From positions 1-64,000 of the forward strand of contig CAYQQU010000026.1 of assembly GCA_964419545.1 (NCBI GenBank): a DNA stretch of 64,000 bases, read 5' to 3'. Under the pieces are notes generated by a model. The model searched no databases and was not told the origin of the DNA. It worked only from the letters and a program-made list of their open reading frames with translations. This document shows, in pieces, positions 59,825 to 64,000 of this stretch (the first letter of the stretch is position 1; each line of letters starts with the position of its first letter). This DNA comes from CAYQQU01 sp964419545 (GTDB lineage Bacteria > Bacteroidota > Bacteroidia > Chitinophagales > Saprospiraceae). Both the position numbers and the translations under genes were made by a program.

Positions 59825-60757
59825 ATGAAAAGACTGTGCTATCTCGCACTGGCCGTCCTGCTGCCGGCCGCCTGTGAAGACAATCAGGAAAAAGCCGACG
59901 CTTACGGCAACTTCGAAGCAACCGAAGTGATCGTCTCAGCCGAAACGACCGGCAAGCTGATCCGTTTCGAGGTCGAAGAAGGCCGGCGCCTGGAAGCCGG
60001 CGAGGTCGTGGGGCTGATCGACACTACGCAGCTGCACCTGCGACGCGAGCAGCTGAAGGCCGGCATCGCCGCCATCAGCGGCAAAACCCAGGACCCCGAG
60101 CCGAAAATCGAGGTCCTCAGAGAACAACTGGCCAACCTGACCCGCGAAAAAGAACGCTTCACTGCACTGCTCGCCGACGGCGCCGCCACCCCCAAGCAGG
60201 TGGACGACCTGAAAGGACAGATCGACGTCATCGAGAAAGAAATTGCGGCGACCCGGCGCACCATCCAGGACGCCAACGCCGGCATCCTGGGCGAGATCCC
60301 GCCGCTGCGCGCCCAGATCCGCCAGATCGAGGACCAGATCGATAAAAGCTACCTCATCAACCCCATCGACGGGGTAGTGCTGGTCAAACTGGCGGAACCT
60401 TCCGAGTTTACCGCCGCCGGGAAGCCCCTGTACAAAATAGCCGACCTCGACAATATGACGCTGCGAGCGTTCGTCAGCGGCGAACAGCTGCCCCATATTC
60501 GCATCGGCCAGGAGGTGACCGTCATGATCGACGAAGATGCAACCAGCAACCGGCGGCTCACTGGCGAGGTGAGCTGGATTTCGGACCAGGCCGAATTCAC
60601 CCCGAAGATCGTTCAGACCAAGGAGGAACGCGTCAACCTGGTGTACGCGGTCAAAGTGGCGGTCAAAAACGACGGTTCCCTGAAGATCGGGATGCCCGGC
60701 GAAATATGGCTGCCCGACCGCGATGCGGCGCCCGAAGCGGAAAGCCGAAAAAACTAG
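59825..60757 (+). CDS. HlyD/YbhG-type membrane-fusion lipoprotein
   Basis: 310 residues from the ATG at 59825, which gives signal peptide MKRLCYLALAVLLPAAC with a lipobox; an ATG 7 codons earlier is also in frame. Periplasmic adaptor: first lipoyl half (YGNFEATEVIVSAETTGKLIRFEVEEGRRLEAGEVVGLID), a long coiled-coil hairpin (about 70-165, QLKAGIAAISGKTQ to RQIEDQIDKSYLI), then the second lipoyl half and barrel (NPIDGVVLVKLAEPSEFTAAGKPLYKIADL) and a membrane-proximal end. Links the TolC tunnel to the ABC permeases. Like E. coli YbhG it is encoded before the ATPase genes. Confidence 0.93.
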   Translation: MKRLCYLALAVLLPAACEDNQEKADAYGNFEATEVIVSAETTGKLIRFEVEEGRRLEAGEVVGLIDTTQLHLRREQLKAGIAAISGKTQDPEPKIEVLREQLANLTREKERFTALLADGAATPKQVDDLKGQIDVIEKEIAATRRTIQDANAGILGEIPPLRAQIRQIEDQIDKSYLINPIDGVVLVKLAEPSEFTAAGKPLYKIADLDNMTLRAFVSGEQLPHIRIGQEVTVMIDEDATSNRRLTGEVSWISDQAEFTPKIVQTKEERVNLVYAVKVAVKNDGSLKIGMPGEIWLPDRDAAPEAESRKN

Positions 60758-60760
60758 CTT

Positions 60761-61696
60761 ATGCCTACTGCTGCCATTGTCGTTGAAGAAATCGGGAAAT
60801 CCTATGACGGGGTCACGGCCCTCGACGGGGTCTCTTTTTCCGTCGCCCCCGGCGAGCTATTCGGACTGATCGGTCCGGACGGCGCGGGCAAGTCTTCGCT
60901 GATGCGCATCCTGACCACCCTCCTGCTCGCCGACCGCGGGGCGGCCCGGCTCATGGATTACGATGTGGTTAAGCACTACTGGAAGGTGCGCCGCATCGTC
61001 GGGTACATGCCCGGGCGCTTTTCCCTGTACGAAGACCTGACCGTCCAGGAGAACCTCTCTTTTTTCGCCACCATCTTCGGCGGTTCCATCCGGGAGAATT
61101 ACCACCTGATCAAAGATATCTACGGACAGATCGAGCCCTTCAAACACCGGCGCGCCGGCAAATTGTCGGGCGGGATGAAGCAAAAACTCGCCCTGAGCTG
61201 CGCCCTGATCCATGCACCGGAGGTGCTCGTCCTCGACGAGCCGACCACCGGTGTCGACGCCGTGTCGCGCCGGGAATTCTGGGAAATGCTCCAGCGCTAT
61301 CAGGAGCAGGGTATCACCATCCTGGTTTCCACGCCGTATATGGACGAAGCGAGCCTCTGCGACCGGGTCGCCCTGATCCAGGACGGCCGTATCCTGGAGG
61401 TCGACGCTCCGGAAGCCATCGTCTCGCGTTTCGGCCGCCCGTTGCTGGCGGTGCGGGCCGAGAACATGTACCAGGTGCTGTCGGACCTGAGGGCGTTCCC
61501 GGGCGTACACTCGGTTTTTCCTTTCGGCGAGTATATTCACCTGACCACCCGGCAGCCCATCTGGCCGGAGGTAGTGGCCAACTTCCTGCTGATGCGTGGC
61601 CGCCGGCACGTGGAAGTGAAGGCCGCGGAACCGACGATCGAGGATTGTTTTATGGACCTGATGCAGGAAACGCCAGACGAAAGCAACGGTCATTAA
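60761..61696 (+). CDS. ABC exporter ATPase 1 (YbhF N-half equivalent)
   Basis: 311 residues. Walker A is LIGPDGAGKSS (about 36-46; Asp replaces the usual Asn, as in YbhF-type proteins), signature KLSGGMKQKLALSCAL, Walker B VLVLDEPTTGVD, and the H-loop position reads VSTPYMDEAS, so the switch histidine is absent here. The C-terminal 80 residues (LLAVRAENMYQVLSDLRAFPGVHSVFPFGEYIHLT) form the extra domain of drug-export ATPases. In E. coli both ATPase halves lie in one YbhF chain; here they are two genes. Starts 4 bp after the membrane-fusion gene ends. Confidence 0.93.
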   Translation: MPTAAIVVEEIGKSYDGVTALDGVSFSVAPGELFGLIGPDGAGKSSLMRILTTLLLADRGAARLMDYDVVKHYWKVRRIVGYMPGRFSLYEDLTVQENLSFFATIFGGSIRENYHLIKDIYGQIEPFKHRRAGKLSGGMKQKLALSCALIHAPEVLVLDEPTTGVDAVSRREFWEMLQRYQEQGITILVSTPYMDEASLCDRVALIQDGRILEVDAPEAIVSRFGRPLLAVRAENMYQVLSDLRAFPGVHSVFPFGEYIHLTTRQPIWPEVVANFLLMRGRRHVEVKAAEPTIEDCFMDLMQETPDESNGH

Positions 61697-61706
61697 CCAG
61701 TTCAAC

Positions 61707-62465
61707 ATGCAAACAGCCACGGAAAACGTCATCCACACGGAAGCGCTGACCAAAAAGTTCGGCGCTTTCACCGCTGTCAACCGGATCACCTTCCACGTAG
61801 CGCGCGGCGAAATATTCGGCTTCCTGGGCGCTAACGGCGCCGGCAAAACCACCGCCATGCGCATGCTCACCGGCCTGTCGCGCCCCTCGGGCGGCGAAGC
61901 TTCCGTTGCCGGTTTTGACGTGTACCGCCACCCCGAACGCATCAAGCGGAGCATCGGCTACATGAGCCAAAAATTTTCTTTGTACCAGGATCTCACCGTA
62001 CGGGAAAACATCGCGTTCTTCGGCGGCATCTACGGCTTGCGGCGCCGCCGGCTCAGGGCCAAAACGGAAGCCCTCCTCGCAGACCTCAACCTGGATGAAC
62101 AAGCCGACTCGCTGGTGGGCGCCCTGCCCCTCGGCTGGAAACAGAAGCTTTCCTTCTCCATCGCTATCCTGCACGAGCCCGACATCGTTTTTCTGGACGA
62201 ACCCACCGGCGGCGTCGACCCCATCACGCGCAGGCAATTCTGGGAAATGATCTACCGCGCCGCCGACGGGGGCGTCACCGTTTTCGTGACGACCCACTAC
62301 ATGGACGAAGCCGAGTACTGCGACCGCATTTCCATCATGGTGGAAGGACGCATCGCCGCCATGGGCGCGCCCGGCGAGCTCAAAGCCGATTTCTCCGCCG
62401 CTTCCATGGATGAAGTTTTCGTACAGCTGGCGCGGGGAGCCGACTATCAAAAACCATCCTCATGA
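61707..62465 (+). CDS. ABC exporter ATPase 2 (YbhF C-half equivalent)
   Basis: 252 residues. Walker A GFLGANGAGKTTAMRML, signature region GALPLGWKQKLSFSIAIL (LPLGWKQ instead of LSGGQ, as in the second half of YbhF), Walker B DIVFLDEPTGGVDP, and H-loop VFVTTHYMDEAEYCDR with an intact His. The complementary defects of ATPase 1 (no switch His) and ATPase 2 (altered signature) suggest an asymmetric heterodimer. Its stop overlaps the first permease start by 4 nt. Confidence 0.93.
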   Translation: MQTATENVIHTEALTKKFGAFTAVNRITFHVARGEIFGFLGANGAGKTTAMRMLTGLSRPSGGEASVAGFDVYRHPERIKRSIGYMSQKFSLYQDLTVRENIAFFGGIYGLRRRRLRAKTEALLADLNLDEQADSLVGALPLGWKQKLSFSIAILHEPDIVFLDEPTGGVDPITRRQFWEMIYRAADGGVTVFVTTHYMDEAEYCDRISIMVEGRIAAMGAPGELKADFSAASMDEVFVQLARGADYQKPSS

Positions 62466-63568
62466 AAACGTTTCTGGCGTTTGTCAAAAAAGAAACTTTC
62501 CATATCCTGCGCGATCGCCGCACGCTGATTATCATTCTGGGTTTGCCGCTCATCCAGGTCATCCTGTTCGGCTACGCCATCACCAACGAGATCAACGACG
62601 CGCGCATCGCCATCTATGACCAGTCGGGCGACGTTGCTACCCGCGAGCTGAGCCGCCGCCTGCTTTCTTCGGGCTTTTTTCTGCTGGAAAGCCGCCCGCG
62701 GCAACTCGAAGAGATCGAAGCTACCTTTCGACGCGGTCGCATCAAACTGGCCGTCATCTTCCCCCCCGGCTTTGAGGCCGACCTGCAGCAGCCCGGGGGC
62801 GCCCAGGTTCAGCTGATCGCCGACGCCACCGATCCCAACACGGCCGCCACCCTGATCAATTACGCCTCGGCCATCATTCGCGACTACCAGCGCGAACAGG
62901 GCGGGCCGGCGACAACGGCTCTGGCCATCGATACGGAAGTGAAAATGCTGTACAATACCCGGATGGAAAGCGTCTATATGTTCGTGCCCGGCGTGATGAC
63001 CGTCATTCTGATGCTGATCTCCGCTATGATGACGTCCATCGCCATTACCCGGGAAAAAGAATTGGGAACGATGGAAGTGCTGCTGGCTTCCCCGCTGCGC
63101 CCATTCCTGATCATCGTCGGCAAGGTCACTCCTTATGTGGCCCTCGCGTTTTTGGACACGATACTCATCCTGGTGCTGGCCACTTCCGTTTTTGAAATGC
63201 CGATACGCGGGAGCCTGGGGTTGCTGCTCGCCGAATGCCTCCTTTTTGTCCTGACCTCTCTGGCCCTCGGCATCCTGATCTCCACCCGCACCAGCTCCCA
63301 GCAGGTAGCGCTCCTCATCTCGCTGATGGGACTGATGCTGCCGACCATTCTGCTTTCGGGCTTCATCTTCCCGGTCGAGAACATGCCGGCCGTCCTGCAG
63401 TGGATCAGCAACCTGATCCCGGCGCGCTGGTTCATCATCATTGTCAAAGACATCATGCTCAAGGGAGTGGGCATCGACTACGTCTGGAAAGAAACGGCCA
63501 TCCTGGGCGTGATGACGCTGGTGCTGATCGCTGTAAGTATTCGCAATTTTAAAATCCGACTGGCTTAA
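62462..63568 (+). CDS. ABC-2 family exporter permease 1 (YbhS-like)
   Basis: 368 residues. N-terminal membrane helix (about 21-42: DRRTLIIILGLPLIQVILFGYAI), a large periplasmic domain (about 45-170), then five helices with the ABC-2 signature (SVYMFVPGVMTVILMLISAMMTSIAITREKELGTMEVLLASPLRPFLIIVGK, ISLMGLMLPTILLSGFIFPVENMPAVLQWISNLIPARWFIIIVKDIMLKGVG). Equivalent to YbhS/YbhR of the YbhGFSR drug exporter. ATG overlaps the previous stop. Followed 3 bp later by the second permease. Confidence 0.94.
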   Translation: MKTFLAFVKKETFHILRDRRTLIIILGLPLIQVILFGYAITNEINDARIAIYDQSGDVATRELSRRLLSSGFFLLESRPRQLEEIEATFRRGRIKLAVIFPPGFEADLQQPGGAQVQLIADATDPNTAATLINYASAIIRDYQREQGGPATTALAIDTEVKMLYNTRMESVYMFVPGVMTVILMLISAMMTSIAITREKELGTMEVLLASPLRPFLIIVGKVTPYVALAFLDTILILVLATSVFEMPIRGSLGLLLAECLLFVLTSLALGILISTRTSSQQVALLISLMGLMLPTILLSGFIFPVENMPAVLQWISNLIPARWFIIIVKDIMLKGVGIDYVWKETAILGVMTLVLIAVSIRNFKIRLA

Positions 63569-63571
63569 ACC

Positions 63572-64000
63572 ATGCGCACTATACTGATCATCATACGAAA
63601 AGAATTCCGGCAGATTTTCCGGCAGCGCACCATGTTGCCGATCCTTTTTCTGATGCCGTTCATTCAGCTGATCATTTTGCCCTTTGCCGCCGACTACGAG
63701 ATCAAGAATATCAATCTGCAGATCGTCGACCACGACCGGACTTCCTTTTCGCGCGACCTGGTGCGCCGCTTCGACAGCTCGCCTTACTTCCGGCTGCGCG
63801 ACATCACCACCGCCCACCAACTGGCCATGGAAGACCTGGAACGCGGGGAGATCGATCTGTTTCTCGAAATACCGCCCCATTTCGAACGCGACCTGATGCG
63901 CGACCAGTCGGCCGCTCTGCACCTGACCATCAACGCCATCAACGGTTCCAAGGCCGGGCTGGCGCAGGGGTATGCCCAGAATATCATTCAGGACTACACC
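63572..64000 (+). CDS. ABC-2 family exporter permease 2 (YbhR-like), cut by window end
   Basis: The first 143 residues are present and the frame runs off the window. It opens MRTILIIIRKEFRQIFRQRTMLPILFLMPFIQLIILPFAADYEIKNINLQIVDHDRTSFSRDLVRRF: N-terminal helix followed by the periplasmic domain, the same layout as the preceding permease. This is the partner subunit of the YbhS/YbhR pair. The rest of the gene, and any further genes of the operon, lie beyond 64000. Confidence 0.88.
   Translation, partial: MRTILIIIRKEFRQIFRQRTMLPILFLMPFIQLIILPFAADYEIKNINLQIVDHDRTSFSRDLVRRFDSSPYFRLRDITTAHQLAMEDLERGEIDLFLEIPPHFERDLMRDQSAALHLTINAINGSKAGLAQGYAQNIIQDYT

Noticed and set aside
62447..63922. 491-codon open frame opposite the ABC permeases
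   Set aside because: His/Asp/Gln-rich product produced by reading membrane-helix codons backwards; the permeases are certain.
1..64000. tRNA or rRNA genes
   Set aside because: I saw no cloverleaf with conserved GTTCRA loop or rRNA-like tract in the intergenic regions I read; a covariance-model scan would settle it.

Overview
This window looks like chromosome of a free-living member of the Bacteroidota, most likely near the Saprospiria (Lewinella/Phaeodactylibacter type). That placement is inferred from gene content. The window has SusC/SusD and FecI-FecR-TonB receptor systems, type IX secretion signals (a Por-type C-terminus on a PhoD phosphatase and two gliding-type C-terminal domains), FISUMP and DUF4249 proteins, A-rich leaders in place of Shine-Dalgarno sites, and a curli (type VIII) operon. 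The DNA is moderately GC-rich, with AT-rich islands at the mobile elements. No rRNA, tRNA, prophage or CRISPR array was recognised.

Layout. 0.2-5 kb: secreted proteins of unknown function, including one built of five ~90-residue repeats, and a YdeI/OmpD-family protein. 5-10 kb: cell-surface signalling operon (ECF sigma factor, FecR anti-sigma, TonB receptor with STN domain, DUF4249 lipoprotein). 10.2-16.9 kb: curli locus on the minus strand, in the order short AraC-type regulator, CsgA-like and CsgB-like curlins, CsgH/C-CsgE fusion, CsgF, CsgG with an added barrel-like tail, and a propeller lipoprotein, closed by a clear terminator. 17-20 kb: ArgE-type peptidase and YfcC permease. 19.9-21.9 kb: two tandem proteins with an N-terminal EAD-like (effector-associated) adaptor and a FISUMP domain, separated by a 123-bp MITE. 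22-28 kb: housekeeping and small genes (ogt, DUF2177, glucosaminidase, rpsU, CWC/DUF5522) with a second identical MITE, and a FtsX-type permease carrying a His/Asp/Glu-rich loop. 28-32.5 kb: PhoD phosphatase, then a CBS / thioredoxin-Usp-Usp / CBS cluster. 32.8 kb: an EAD-TIR-EAD protein. 33.9-41.3 kb: giant T9SS adhesin with a CUB domain plus a DUF1501/DUF1549-like gene set. 41.5-46.3 kb: SusCD pair. 46.5-51.1 kb: large secreted protein and a glucosaminidase next to a probable inactive paralogue. 51.6-57.8 kb: T9SS adhesin, outer-membrane proteins and exonuclease III. 57.8 kb to the end: a YbhGFSR-like multidrug ABC exporter with TetR regulator and TolC, cut by the window edge, with three matching dyads likely to be TetR operators.

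Most unusual content: (1) an EAD-TIR-EAD protein and two EAD-FISUMP proteins within 14 kb, suggesting a dispersed EAD-wired conflict (immunity) network; (2) two kinds of MITE, one present as two identical copies with 5-bp target duplications and one with a 4-bp duplication; (3) a family of CCCGGATTATTCATGG palindromes found 3' of genes; (4) a rearranged curli operon with fused assembly factors and an altered CsgG constriction; (5) a secreted protein with regularly spaced Cys pairs in ~90-residue repeats; (6) an apparently inactivated glucosaminidase beside an active one. All functional calls rest on reading the sequence; no database search was run.
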